Source: Uliginosibacterium sp036017065
GTDB lineage: Bacteria; Pseudomonadota; Gammaproteobacteria; Burkholderiales; Rhodocyclaceae
Assembly (NCBI RefSeq): GCF_036017065.1
Contig: NZ_JAYXHR010000001.1
Span: forward strand, 806,001-870,000
Length of the DNA: 64,000 bases
Direction: 5' to 3'
Numbering within the stretch: position 1 is the stretch's first letter; the number at the start of each line of letters is the position of its first letter. Below are positions 34,600-43,951 of this stretch, piece by piece. The notes under the pieces are model-generated. The model saw only the letters and a list, made by a program, of their open reading frames with translations, searched no databases and was not told the DNA's origin. The translations under genes were made by a program, and so were the position numbers.

Positions 34600-35746
34600 G
34601 CGCGGCCGGCGTTCCCAGCCTGGCAAGGATGTCGGCGAAGCGCGCGGCCTGCTGCGTCAGGTCGTAACGCTCCAGCACGCGTGCCCTGGCAGCGGCCCCA
34701 CGCGTGGAACGCTCGGCCAGCGCGGTCGCCATGGCGGTGCCCATCGCCACCTCGTCATCCACAGAGACGACGAAACCGGTGTCAGCGACGATCTCGCGTG
34801 CATCGCCCACATCGGTGCTCACCACCGGCGTACCGCAGGACATGGCCTCCACCAGCACGTTGGGGAATGCCTCGCTGCTGGACGACAGCACCGCCACATC
34901 GAAGGCGGCATTCCAGCGCTCCACATCACGCTGCGCGCCGACCAGATGGAAACGGTCACGCATGCCGGCAGCATCCAGCAGGTCGAGCAGGTCGAAGTTG
35001 GCCGTCTCGCAGCCCTCGCCGACCAGCACGAACTGCGCGGCCGGAATCGCCTGCACGCAGCGCGCGGCCGCACGCACGAAGAGCGCATGGTTCTTCACCG
35101 GATGCCAGCGCGCCACCATGCCGAACAGCGGCGTGGCCGGCGACAGGCCCAGCTCGGCGCGCACGACGGCACGCGCCAGCGCCTGCGGCGCGAAGCGCGC
35201 GGTGTCGACACCGTTGGGCAACACCACCGTGCGTGCCGCCGGGTAGCCGTAGCGCGACTGCATCAGCGCGGCGCTGCGCGACGAGACGTTGAGGATCAAA
35301 TCGACCTTGCGCAGGAACAGGCGCGAAGCCTGGATGACGCCGCCGGTGAACAGGCTGTGCGAATGCGCATGGTCCGGCGTGGCGCGGATCGCCCAGGCCA
35401 GCGGCAGCTTCGGGCTTCGCGGCAGCGCGCCGGCCAGCACTGCGGCGGCAAGATTGCCGTGGTACATCCAGCCCAGCAGCAGGTCCGGTGCCATCTCGCG
35501 CATGGCGGCTCGCGCTGCGCTCAACTGGCCCAGCGGCCAGCGGCCAGGGCGCATGCCCAATGCACGCACCGGAATGCCCGCCGTGCGATACCGCGCGGCC
35601 ATCGCGCCCTCTCCCCCCAGGCACAGCACGGCCGGTGAAAAGGCTCCGCGGTCCAGCCGCGACAACAGGTTCAACAGCGCATGCTCCGCACCGCCATTGC
35701 CAAGGCTGGCCACGACGACCAGCAGCTTTTTTGCAGGACCGCTCAA
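34586..35746 (-). CDS. Glycosyltransferase, GT4-like
   Basis: The 386-residue GT-B enzyme starts with LLVVVASLGNGGAEHALLNLL, the GT4 acceptor-site glycine motif, and has the donor-site EX7E motif in SEAFPNVLVEAMSCGTPVV. It probably adds a sugar to a growing lipid-linked glycan at the cytoplasmic face of the membrane. The start overlaps the end of the neighbouring sugar-phosphate transferase gene by four bases, giving a coupled pair. It is the last gene of the glycan cluster. Donor and linkage cannot be told. Confidence 0.87.
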   Translation of the reverse strand: MSGPAKKLLVVVASLGNGGAEHALLNLLSRLDRGAFSPAVLCLGGEGAMAARYRTAGIPVRALGMRPGRWPLGQLSAARAAMREMAPDLLLGWMYHGNLAAAVLAGALPRSPKLPLAWAIRATPDHAHSHSLFTGGVIQASRLFLRKVDLILNVSSRSAALMQSRYGYPAARTVVLPNGVDTARFAPQALARAVVRAELGLSPATPLFGMVARWHPVKNHALFVRAAARCVQAIPAAQFVLVGEGCETANFDLLDLLDAAGMRDRFHLVGAQRDVERWNAAFDVAVLSSSSEAFPNVLVEAMSCGTPVVSTDVGDAREIVADTGFVVSVDDEVAMGTAMATALAERSTRGAAARARVLERYDLTQQAARFADILARLGTPAAPTNG

Positions 35747-36789
35747 ACACCCTCCTTGTCACGCTTGCCGATCACACCACGCTCGCGCCAGGCACGGTGG
35801 TGGTGCAGCGCGAAGACCACGCAGGCCGTCGCCCAGGCCATGAACAGGGCGCCGTTGCGCGCGCCGCTACGCCACAACACGTACATCGCCACCGCCACGA
35901 AGATTGCCAGGCCCCAGGCGAACAGCACCACCATGCCGGGCGAACGACCCTGCGCCAGCAGCAGATGATGGAAATGGCGCCGGTCCGCCGCGAAAGGGCT
36001 TTGCCCGCAACGCAGGCGCAGTGCCGCCACCGCGAGCAGGTCGGCCATCGGCATCCAGCAGGCGGCGAGCAACGCACTCCAGTGGATCTTCGGCGCCGGC
36101 CCGCCACCGAGCTGCAGCATGAACCACAGCACCAGCATGCCGACCCCGAACGCTCCGGCGTCCCCGAGGAACACGCGCGCCCGGCCCTGCCAGGGCAGCC
36201 GTGCGTTGAGCAACAGGAAACCCGTCACGGCCGCCTGCAGCAGCAGGACAATGCGCTGCAGGCTTCCCATGCCGGCGGCATCCGCCATCGCCGCGAGCAG
36301 GAACAGGCCGATGACCAGCAAGCCGCCGCAGAGGCCATCCACGCCGTCGATGGTGTTGATCGCGTTCAACAGCCCGACCCCCAGCACGACGCTGAAGGGC
36401 GTGGCGAACACGCCGAGCTCGATGCTCCCCAGGCCCGGCAGCGCGAAGGTCTCGAAGCTCAGGCCCGAGGTCTTCAGCAACAGCCAGACGGCGGCGATCT
36501 GCGCCCACAGCTTGTGCCGGGCCGGCACGTCGTAGATGTCATCCAGCAGACCCACCAGCACGGCCAGGCCGACCGGCACTGCCACGGCAGCAAAGTTGCC
36601 GGCGATGCCCGCCATCCTGGCCGACAGCACGAAGCCGAGGAGGATGGCCAACCCACCCACCAGCGGCACGGCCCCCTCGTGCTGCTTGCGGGCGTCCGGC
36701 TGGTCGACCAGGCGCAGGCGCGGCGCGAGCGCGGCCAGTATCCAGGCAGACATTGCCGAGACAAGCAACGCGGTGAGCCAGGCTTTCAT
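35743..36789 (-). CDS. WecA/MraY-family undecaprenyl-phosphate sugar-1-phosphate transferase
   Basis: The 348-residue polytopic protein (about 10-11 helices) belongs to the polyprenyl-phosphate N-acetylhexosamine-1-phosphate transferase family. Key motifs are LVDQPDARKQHEGAVPLVGG, the aspartate pair GLLDDIYDVPARHKL, NAINTIDGVDGLCGG, FLGDAGAFGVG and the HFHHLLL histidine loop. It would start an oligosaccharide by loading a sugar phosphate on undecaprenyl phosphate. WecA rather than MraY is favoured by the HFHHLLL loop and the glycan context. This is the likely initiating enzyme of the cluster. Confidence 0.9.
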   Translation of the reverse strand: MKAWLTALLVSAMSAWILAALAPRLRLVDQPDARKQHEGAVPLVGGLAILLGFVLSARMAGIAGNFAAVAVPVGLAVLVGLLDDIYDVPARHKLWAQIAAVWLLLKTSGLSFETFALPGLGSIELGVFATPFSVVLGVGLLNAINTIDGVDGLCGGLLVIGLFLLAAMADAAGMGSLQRIVLLLQAAVTGFLLLNARLPWQGRARVFLGDAGAFGVGMLVLWFMLQLGGGPAPKIHWSALLAACWMPMADLLAVAALRLRCGQSPFAADRRHFHHLLLAQGRSPGMVVLFAWGLAIFVAVAMYVLWRSGARNGALFMAWATACVVFALHHHRAWRERGVIGKRDKEGV

Positions 36790-36798
36790 CGAACGGCG

Positions 36799-37926
36799 TC
36801 AGGCGGGAGCAGAGGCAGGCGCGGCGTACACGGCCAGCGTCTGGGCAATGTTGTGGGCATCGTCATAGTAGCGCTCGGCGTCCGCCCTTGCCGCCAGCCC
36901 CATGCGTCGCGCCGTCACCGGATCATCGACCAGGCGCAGCACGGACGCGGCGAACGCAGCCGCGTCACCACGGGGAAACAGCAGACCGTTCTCGCCATGC
37001 CGCACGATGTCGCGACAGCCCGGCACGTCGCTGGCGAGCAGCGGCCGCGCGCTGGCAGCAGCTTCGATCAAGGTGCGCGGCAGGCCTTCGCCATGACTGG
37101 GCAGCGCGGCGAGGCTGGCGCGCGCGTTCAGTTGCGGGATGTCCTCGCGATGACCCAGGAAGCGCACCGCTCCCTCGCTGGCCCAGCGCTCGACCTGTGC
37201 CTGCGGAATGCAGTCCGGGTTGCTGTCGTCGCGATCGCCCACCAGCCAGAATTCGATTTCCGCGCGCTGCCGCCGCACGCTTGCAGCCGCCTCCACGAAG
37301 GTGGCGATGCCCTTCGCCCACAGCAGGCGCGCCACCATCAGCACGACGGGCGGCTGGTCCGCAGGAGGCGGCGCCATATCGAAACGCGCGAGGTTCACGC
37401 CGGACCCCGGCACCAGGTGCGCGCGTGCGCGCCGCAGCACGCCGAGTTTCTGGAACAGCGCCAGGTTGTCGCGGTTCTGGAACACGATGTCGCAGCCGGC
37501 GAACAGCACGCGGTACACGGTGAGAATGATCGGCCGCAGCAGCCGCGCCTTCCATGATGAAGACATCATCACATGGCCCAGCCCGGTGATCGCATTCACC
37601 ACCTTGCGCACGCCGGCGCACCGCGCGGCGACGGTGCCGTAGAGCACGCACTTGATGGTGAAGTGATGCACCACGTCCGGCTGCAACGCGCGGTAGAGCC
37701 GCCACAGGCGCCACAGCACGGCCAGTTCGGCGAGCGGATTCAGGCCGTGACGCGCGAACGGAAACACCCGCCAGTCATGGCCCGCCGCGCGCAAGCGCTC
37801 GCCCCACTCGCCCTGCGGGCTCAGCAATACCACCTCGTGCCCCGCCGCCTTCAACGCATCGGCCAGCGCGAGGCGAAAGTTGTAGAGGTACCAGTCGGTA
37901 TTGGCGAACAGGACGATGCGCATCAT
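36799..37926 (-). CDS. Glycosyltransferase, GT4-like
   Basis: The 375-residue enzyme has a GT4-type N-terminal domain (MMRIVLFANTDWYLYNFR) like that of CapM/PglA-type transferases. The donor-binding EX7E motif is in HGEGLPRTLIEAAASARPLL. ITGLGHVMMSS near residue 100 is also typical of this branch. It starts at ATG 37926 or, one codon later, ATG 37923, since the sequence reads MM. It precedes the WecA-like gene by 9 bases and is separated from the amidotransferase gene by a repeat-filled gap. Donor sugar unknown. Confidence 0.88.
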   Translation of the reverse strand: MMRIVLFANTDWYLYNFRLALADALKAAGHEVVLLSPQGEWGERLRAAGHDWRVFPFARHGLNPLAELAVLWRLWRLYRALQPDVVHHFTIKCVLYGTVAARCAGVRKVVNAITGLGHVMMSSSWKARLLRPIILTVYRVLFAGCDIVFQNRDNLALFQKLGVLRRARAHLVPGSGVNLARFDMAPPPADQPPVVLMVARLLWAKGIATFVEAAASVRRQRAEIEFWLVGDRDDSNPDCIPQAQVERWASEGAVRFLGHREDIPQLNARASLAALPSHGEGLPRTLIEAAASARPLLASDVPGCRDIVRHGENGLLFPRGDAAAFAASVLRLVDDPVTARRMGLAARADAERYYDDAHNIAQTLAVYAAPASAPA

Positions 37927-38251
37927 GCGCCCCGGGCTCGGTGCCCCGAGCCTGTTGTGCTCTCGTGCCTTGGGCCTGTCGAAGGGCCTACCACCAACCG
38001 CCAACTGTCACGTTTACGGCTTCGGCGAGTTGGCTTCGACGGGCTCAGCCAACGGGCTGTGCCGCGCCCTGAGCTTGTCGAAGGGCGGCGCTCGAAGCGC
38101 AGAGGGCAACCGGACGCGCAATACACACGGCGAAGGCCAACCGGCTTCGCCCCCGTGGACAAGCTCAGGGACCGCAGCCAAGCGAAGGCCCGTGCCCTGA
38201 GCCCGTCGAAGGGCAAGCAACGCACGAACCAGGCTGACGTCAGACAGACGC
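37927..38251. repeat. Cluster of REP-like palindromes, type 2
   Basis: The 325-base gap contains no gene but at least four related units of the form GCCCT(G/T)(A/G)GC(C/T)(T/C)GTCGAAGGGC: 37967-37987, 38066-38086, 38194-38214 and partial units near 38035-38052 and 38155-38172, in both orientations. Each is an imperfect palindrome. A further unrelated hairpin GGCTCGG/CCGAGCC is at 37935-37952. Confidence 0.8.
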
Positions 38252-40246
38252 TCACCGCGCCGCCCCGGCGACACGTTCGCGGTATTGCTCATACCACTGC
38301 TGGAACATCAGCACGTCCCACAGGTGGTAGTGCCAGTCGCTGCGGCCGCTCAGATGCTCGGCCCACTTCCGGCGCACCGGCTGCGGGTCGAGCATGCCGC
38401 TGGCAAGCAGCCTGTCCGGCGCCAGCAATGCCTCCGCCCAGTCGCGCAGCGGGCCACGCAGCCAGGGGCCCAGCGGGATGCCGAAACCCTGCTTGGGGCG
38501 TTCGAACAACGGGCGCGGCACGTGGCGGGCCAGCAGCTCGCGCATCAGGTACTTGCCCGCAGTCTTCCCCGAGCCGCCGCGCAGCTTCAGCGACAGCGGC
38601 ACCGTCCACGCGAACTCCACCAGGCGGCTGTCGAGGAAGGGCGTACGTGTCTCCAGGCTGACCGCCATCGCCGCGCGGTCCACCTTCACCATGATGTCGT
38701 CCGGCAAGTAGGCCAGGGTGTCGTGCGCCTGCATGTACTCGATGTCGTTGGCGCCGACGCCGGCCGCGGCGCGCGCCATCTCCAGTGGGTGCAGGCGTGC
38801 GCCCGGCACCAGCACCGACGGATCCTTCCAGTGCGAGATGAGCTCGTCGTAGAAGCCGACGGGCGACTTCGCGCGCAGGATGCGCGCCACGCGGCCGATC
38901 TTCTCGCCCGGTGATGCGCGCAGCAGGCGCGGTGCCGCATTGCCCAACGCGCGTCCGGCGGCGTCCCACGCCCTGGCCGGCACCGCATCCAGCCCCAGCG
39001 CCGCCGCGCGACGCAAGCCCAGCGGCATGCCCTGCACGCGCTTCCAAAGACCATCGCCGACGATGTAGCGCGTGTAACCCGCGAACATCTCGTCACCGCC
39101 GTCGCCCGACAGCGCCACGGTGACGTGCTGGCGTGCGAAGCGTGACACCAGGCTCGTCGGCAACTGCGAGCTGTCGGAGAAAGGCTCGTCGTACAGGCTC
39201 GCCACCTGCGGCACGAGGTCCAGCGCGTCCTGGCCGGTGAGGTACAGCTCGTGGTGCTCGGTGCCGAGGTGCGCCGCCACCTCGCGCGCGAAGCGACCTT
39301 CGTCGAAGCTGTCTTCCTTGAAACCGATGGTGAAGGTCTTCACCGGCCGCGACGCGCGCTTCTGCATCATCGCCACGACCAGCGAGGAGTCGATACCACC
39401 GGACAGGAAGGCCCCCAGCGGCACGTCGGAAATCATCTGCTCGCCGATCACCTCGCCGAGCACGGCATCCAGCCGGTCGACCCACTGCGACTCGTCGGCG
39501 ACGCTGCCGGCGCGCGTGGCCTCGCCGGCACGCATGGCGTCCTCCAGACGCCAGTACGGCCGGGGCGTACCGACGCGCCCTTCGTGGATTTCCAGCACAT
39601 GTCCCGGCAGCAGCTTCTGGACGTGACGGAACACGCTCTGTGGCGCGGGGATGCAGTTGTAGTGCATCAGCGCCCCGACGGCATCACGATCCAGTTCGCC
39701 GTACCAGGACGGATGCGGATACAGCGCGCGCAGTTCGGAGCCGAACAGCAGTGCGCCGTCCGGCATGCGCCCCCAGTACAGCGGCTTCTCGCCAAGGCGA
39801 TCACGCGCCAGCAGCAGGCGCCGCTCGCCAGCATGCCAGGCGGCCAGCGCGAACATGCCGCTGCAGCGTTGCACGGCGGCATCCACGCCCCACAGGTCGA
39901 TGGCCTCCGCCAGCACCTCGGAGTCCGAATGGCCGCGCCACGCGAAGCCGCCGCCGTGTGCGGCCTCCACCTCGCGACGCAGCGACTGGAAGTTGTAGAT
40001 CTCGCCGTTGAACACCAGCATCCAGCGGCCTGAGCGGCAGGCCATCGGTTGCGCGCCGGCCTCGGTCAGGTCGAGGATCGCCAGGCGGCGGTGCGACAAC
40101 GCCAGCCCCGCGCCAGGGTCTGCCCATTCACCATGCGCATCCGGGCCGCGATGCCGGATGGCATCGCCCATCGCGCGTGCGACGGCGGTCAGGCGCGCAA
40201 CGTCCCATCCGGGTTGGGGGTTCAGATAGCCGGCAATACCGCACAT
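38252..40246 (-). CDS. Asparagine synthase-like glutamine amidotransferase
   Basis: The 664-residue protein has an N-terminal class II glutaminase domain with catalytic Cys2 (MCGIAGYLNP) and RRLAILDL, FNGEIYNF, then the ATP-pyrophosphatase synthase domain with SGGIDSS at 282-288 and ALSGDGGDEMFAGYTRY. AsnB makes asparagine, but close relatives inside polysaccharide clusters amidate sugar acids or other glycan precursors. Here it lies among glycosyltransferases, so glycan modification is more likely. Downstream is the REP cluster; 73 bases upstream ends the next glycosyltransferase gene. Confidence 0.87.
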   Translation of the reverse strand: MCGIAGYLNPQPGWDVARLTAVARAMGDAIRHRGPDAHGEWADPGAGLALSHRRLAILDLTEAGAQPMACRSGRWMLVFNGEIYNFQSLRREVEAAHGGGFAWRGHSDSEVLAEAIDLWGVDAAVQRCSGMFALAAWHAGERRLLLARDRLGEKPLYWGRMPDGALLFGSELRALYPHPSWYGELDRDAVGALMHYNCIPAPQSVFRHVQKLLPGHVLEIHEGRVGTPRPYWRLEDAMRAGEATRAGSVADESQWVDRLDAVLGEVIGEQMISDVPLGAFLSGGIDSSLVVAMMQKRASRPVKTFTIGFKEDSFDEGRFAREVAAHLGTEHHELYLTGQDALDLVPQVASLYDEPFSDSSQLPTSLVSRFARQHVTVALSGDGGDEMFAGYTRYIVGDGLWKRVQGMPLGLRRAAALGLDAVPARAWDAAGRALGNAAPRLLRASPGEKIGRVARILRAKSPVGFYDELISHWKDPSVLVPGARLHPLEMARAAAGVGANDIEYMQAHDTLAYLPDDIMVKVDRAAMAVSLETRTPFLDSRLVEFAWTVPLSLKLRGGSGKTAGKYLMRELLARHVPRPLFERPKQGFGIPLGPWLRGPLRDWAEALLAPDRLLASGMLDPQPVRRKWAEHLSGRSDWHYHLWDVLMFQQWYEQYRERVAGAAR

Positions 40247-40319
40247 GATTTCGTTCTTCTGATGGGGTGTTGTGGGGAGATGGACCGAGGAGTCGTCACG
40301 CGTTCAGGCCGCCACCTGT

Positions 40320-41366
40320 TCAGGCTGCGGCCTCGCGCAGGATCGCCGCGAGCCTGGGCACGATGACCTCAGCGGAGTAATGCTGCTGCACGACCCGCCT
40401 GCCATTGTCGCCGAGACGGCGGGACAGCATGTCGTCACGCAACAGCGCGATCGCCGCATCCACCCACTCGCCTGCATCGCGCGCGCCCTGCCCGACTTCA
40501 TCGTGTGCCAGCACCTCGGCATTCATGCCCCAGGGCGACACCAGCACCGGCAGACCGCAGGCCATGTAGGTCAGCATCTTGAAGCTGCATTTGCCGCGCG
40601 TCCACGCCGTGTCGGGCATGGGCATGAGGCCCAGGTGGGCAGTCTGCAGGGCTGTCACCTCGGTGGCCGGGTCCCAGGGCCAGTGGTCGACCCGTTCCTG
40701 CGGCAGGCCACGCAACTGCGGTGGCTGATTGCACACGACGCGCAGGCGCACGTCCGGCAGGCTGGCCATGATGCGGGCCAGGGCGGGCACGATGTCCTGC
40801 AGGTAGGGCAGGCCGCTGGCGCTGCCGGACCACACCATCACTCTTGCGCCGGCGTCGCGGGCCAGTGAAGCGGCGGGCCGGTAGTGCGCGGTATCCACCG
40901 CCGTCGGCAGCACCCAGACTTTCGCGTGACGGGAAAAGTGCTCGGCAATGTAGGCGTTGCCGCAGATGACGCGGCCCAGGCGCTGCGCAATCCGGTCGAT
41001 GCCGCCAAAGCGCTGGTTGAGCCAGATGGCATCGTCCACGTCGAACACGGCGGGCCCCCGCCAGCGATCCTCGATGGTGTGCAGGGTGGATAACAACTCA
41101 CGCTGGAACAGGGCGACATCGCTTCGCCCCGCCTCCCGCAAGGCCACGGCGCGCTCCGCCAGGGCGTGCGGTGCCCATTTCACGCGCGCGATCAGGCCCG
41201 GAGGCGGGTACGCGCCATGACGTGCAGGCCATTCGCGCACGGCAATCCCCTCTTCCGCCAGCAAGGGAATCAGCGCCCGCACGCGAAAACGCGCGGAGGG
41301 TACGTCGTCGCCCTGCGTAAACGCTGCAACCTGAAGGGGCCGGATGCCGGTGGCTGGCAGGTTCAT
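40320..41366 (-). CDS. Glycosyltransferase family protein
   Basis: The 348-residue protein has a GT-B C-terminal half with WTRGKCSFKMLTYMACGLPVL followed by SPWGMNAEVL, typical of GT1/GT4-like enzymes acting in surface polysaccharide synthesis. The N-terminal half includes FDVDDAIWLN and an ICGNAYIAEHF segment known from this group. ATG 41366 overlaps the flippase stop as ATGA, so the two are coupled. Sugar donor and acceptor unknown. Confidence 0.83.
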   Translation of the reverse strand: MNLPATGIRPLQVAAFTQGDDVPSARFRVRALIPLLAEEGIAVREWPARHGAYPPPGLIARVKWAPHALAERAVALREAGRSDVALFQRELLSTLHTIEDRWRGPAVFDVDDAIWLNQRFGGIDRIAQRLGRVICGNAYIAEHFSRHAKVWVLPTAVDTAHYRPAASLARDAGARVMVWSGSASGLPYLQDIVPALARIMASLPDVRLRVVCNQPPQLRGLPQERVDHWPWDPATEVTALQTAHLGLMPMPDTAWTRGKCSFKMLTYMACGLPVLVSPWGMNAEVLAHDEVGQGARDAGEWVDAAIALLRDDMLSRRLGDNGRRVVQQHYSAEVIVPRLAAILREAAA

Positions 41367-42808
41367 GTCATGCCGCTCCTCGCGCGCCACCAATCCGCCA
41401 GCCAGCCCCGACAACCGGCGCCATCCAGCACCAGCATGCAGCTGCCATACACGGCAACGCCGCACAGCCCCTGCATTGCGAGTGCCGCGACGCCGTGCCC
41501 ATCCAGCCGCGCAACCACCACGGCCATCACCAGGGTGCTGAGGACAGGCGCAGCCCAGGTCTTGTCCGGCCAACCCCAGCCCAAAGTCCTGCGCCCCGAC
41601 CACATGGACAAGGCCAGGCAGAAGGCCTGCGCCACCACGGCGGCCCAGGCCGAGCCCAGTGCGCTATGTACAGGTGCCCACCACAGGTTGAGCGTCACGC
41701 CCAGCGCCGCCGACAGCCCGACGTTGCGCAACTGCAGGCCCATGCGGCCGGCAAGATAGAGGCCGATATCGGCGAAGAACATGCGGGTGCAGGCCAGCGC
41801 GATCGCCAGCGTGAGCCAGGGCCACACCGCCAGCGCAACGGACTCGTAGGCCGCGCCGAAGAACACCGACGACAAGGCGCGGGCCACCAGCGCAAAGCCC
41901 GCCACGGCGGGCAACAGGACGGCCAGCGCCAGCAAGGCGTAACGGCGGGCAAGGCGGTGACGTTCGACGAGATCACCGGCTTCATGCGCACGCACCAGAC
42001 GCGGATACCAGGCCAGGTACAAGGCCCCGAACAGGAAGCCCAGGCTCTGCTGGGTCAGGTCGCCCACCGCCGCGTAGGCGCCCAGCACCTCCGGCGGCAC
42101 CGCGGCCGCCAGCATGAAACGGTCAGCCCACTGCAGCACTGCCGTCATCAGCAGCGTGGCGCCGAGCGGCAGGCAGAAGCTGCGCAGCCGCCCGCGCCAG
42201 AGGGCGGTGTCCACATCCGCCCCACACGCTGGCCGCTGGGCGAACAAGCCGGTCCAGTCGCTGCGCGCAACGAGGACGACGGCCAGTACGGCCGCCAGCC
42301 CATAGGCAGCGACGACCCCCGGCACGCCCGCGCTTACCGCGAGCGCGGCGGCACCGATCGCCACGAGCAGCAAGGCCTTCGACACGAACATGCCGGCATA
42401 GCGCCGGCTCTGCCCCGTCGCCGTCGCATGCTGTGCCGAGAAGTCGAACAGCCCCTGGCTGGCGCCCAGCACCCACGCGGCCGAGGCCAGCCCCAACGGC
42501 CAGGCCCCCGACAGGCCTGCGACCAGTTCCGCAATAGCGGCGCACAGTGCCAGTGCAAGGCTCACACCGACCAACAGCCGGCCGAGCACGACACGCGCTG
42601 CCGCCTCCGCCACCACGAAGCGGCTCAGGGCGTGCTGCAAGGGTTGCAGGAACACGGCCACCGCCACCGCCGCCACGCTGCTCGCCAACGCCACCCAGCC
42701 ATAACCGGCCGGCCCCAGCCCGCGCGCGAACAACCCCACCGCCACCAGCGAGACCAGCCCCGCCGTGGCGCGTGCCGCCATGTAGATTGCGCTGGCCCGC
42801 AGGCTCAT
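41363..42808 (-). CDS. Oligosaccharide flippase, Wzx-like
   Basis: The 481-residue protein has about 12-14 hydrophobic helices, with the amphipathic start (SAIYMAARATAGLVSLVAVG) and GPAGYGWVALA typical of polysaccharide-transport MATE/MVF-type proteins. It would move lipid-linked oligosaccharide across the inner membrane, delivering substrate to the PglL-like ligase encoded upstream. ATG 42808 is preferred over upstream in-frame codons since it begins the first membrane helix properly (MSLRAS). Confidence 0.86.
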   Translation of the reverse strand: MSLRASAIYMAARATAGLVSLVAVGLFARGLGPAGYGWVALASSVAAVAVAVFLQPLQHALSRFVVAEAAARVVLGRLLVGVSLALALCAAIAELVAGLSGAWPLGLASAAWVLGASQGLFDFSAQHATATGQSRRYAGMFVSKALLLVAIGAAALAVSAGVPGVVAAYGLAAVLAVVLVARSDWTGLFAQRPACGADVDTALWRGRLRSFCLPLGATLLMTAVLQWADRFMLAAAVPPEVLGAYAAVGDLTQQSLGFLFGALYLAWYPRLVRAHEAGDLVERHRLARRYALLALAVLLPAVAGFALVARALSSVFFGAAYESVALAVWPWLTLAIALACTRMFFADIGLYLAGRMGLQLRNVGLSAALGVTLNLWWAPVHSALGSAWAAVVAQAFCLALSMWSGRRTLGWGWPDKTWAAPVLSTLVMAVVVARLDGHGVAALAMQGLCGVAVYGSCMLVLDGAGCRGWLADWWRARSGMT

Positions 42809-42945
42809 GCGGTGCGAACCTGCCGCGGGGCATCTGTTGCGGCACCGCCAAACGGATACGAAGAGCTCGACCAACCAGCGTGCGAAAGGAGCTGATTACT
42901 GCGCCAACGCCTGCCTTCGGTGCACTCGATTGATGACAGCACCGT

Positions 42946-42966
42946 GCCCTGGGCCTGTCGAAGGGC
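42946..42966. repeat. REP-like palindrome, type 2, isolated copy
   Basis: GCCCTGGGCCTGTCGAAGGGC, a further copy of the repeat family clustered at 38.0-38.2 kb, in the gap between the flippase and methyltransferase genes. Confidence 0.75.
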
Positions 42967-43004
42967 ACGCGCATCATGCGGCTGCACGGCGGACGACCAG
43001 GACT

Positions 43005-43634
43005 TCACAAACGCCTCAACACGTAGCGCAGCTGGTAGCACGGCAGCAGGTAGCAGAGGTTCTCCTCGTGGAATTCCTGCAGCCAGCGCGAAGCGTTGAA
43101 CAGCTTGCCCATGGCCCGGCGAACAAGGCCGCGCAACGGGAACGGCGAATCGAAATCCAGCCGCACGTCCATCAGCTCGAACGCCGGCTCGCGGCCGTAC
43201 TGCGGGACACCCCGGCGAAACAGGCTTGACCTCGCCAGATAGGAAAAGGTGTAGAGACCGAAGAACCGGCTGTGCGTCGGGTCGGAATAGAAATAGGGAT
43301 TGGCGAAATGCGGCACCTCGACGTCCAGCATCGCGCCCGGCGTCATCACCCGCGCCACTTCGGCCAGCAGACGATCAAGATCCGCGACGTGCTCGAAGAA
43401 GTGGTAGGCATGCACCGCCGACACGCTTGCCGCGGGCAAGGCCGCCAGCACGCTGAAGACATCCCCGACGAGATCCACGCCGGGATAGTCCAGCGCATCG
43501 ACACCGATCGCCTCGGCATGGCGTTTACGCGACCCACAGCCGAGTTCCAGCGCCAGCCGCTGCCCGGCCGCTAACCGCGCCATCACGCCCGATCTGTCCG
43601 CAAACCCCGCACGGTTCTCCGTCGCCTCAGTCAC
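43005..43634 (-). CDS. SAM-dependent methyltransferase
   Basis: The 209-residue class I methyltransferase has LALELGCGSRKRHAEAIGVD, the SAM motif I, near its N-terminus, then VHAYHFFEHVADLDRLLAEV and VMTPGAMLDVEVPHFANP. This resembles small enzymes in glycan clusters that modify sugars. GTG 43634 is the chosen start; ATG 43583 is possible but would trim the protein close to the SAM motif. A -10-like TATACT on the minus strand lies 30 bases upstream at 43669-43664, so the flippase and downstream genes may be read from here. Confidence 0.8.
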   Translation of the reverse strand: MTEATENRAGFADRSGVMARLAAGQRLALELGCGSRKRHAEAIGVDALDYPGVDLVGDVFSVLAALPAASVSAVHAYHFFEHVADLDRLLAEVARVMTPGAMLDVEVPHFANPYFYSDPTHSRFFGLYTFSYLARSSLFRRGVPQYGREPAFELMDVRLDFDSPFPLRGLVRRAMGKLFNASRWLQEFHEENLCYLLPCYQLRYVLRRL

Positions 43635-43951
43635 CGCTCGCGCCCTGTTCTGCAAAGCATCGGAGTATAGCGGCGCGGGCCAGTGCGCTTGTCCGCAAAG
43701 CAGATCGCTTATGAAGTGGGGGAGTCGCCTGCATTGCGCACAGCGTCCCGCGCCGAGCCGGATAGTGGCCAGCCAGCATCGTGCCGTGTCACCCCTGCTG
43801 GCATGCATTCCGGCATCAACGCTTCATCTGGATTGGTGTCTGCCAACACCACATGCACCGTCCGCGAACACGAGGGGTTGATGGTGGTTTCGCCCCTGCC
43901 CTGCGCAAAATCGCTCGGTCACTCCGGCGAAAGTAGAAGCCAGCGTTCGTC
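43635..43951. other. Intergenic stretch between methyltransferase and O-glycosylation ligase
   Basis: About 317 bases without a credible gene. The methyltransferase -10-like box is near the left end (43664-43669). No terminator with a T tail was found after the ligase gene. Confidence 0.55.

Noticed and set aside
35488..37557. A 689-codon plus-strand frame over the glycan cluster.
   Set aside because: Crosses real gene borders; low-complexity Gln/His/Arg composition.
37927..38251. Possible CRISPR array because of repeated units.
   Set aside because: Repeats are in both orientations with irregular spacing and no cas genes; they are palindromic REP-type units.
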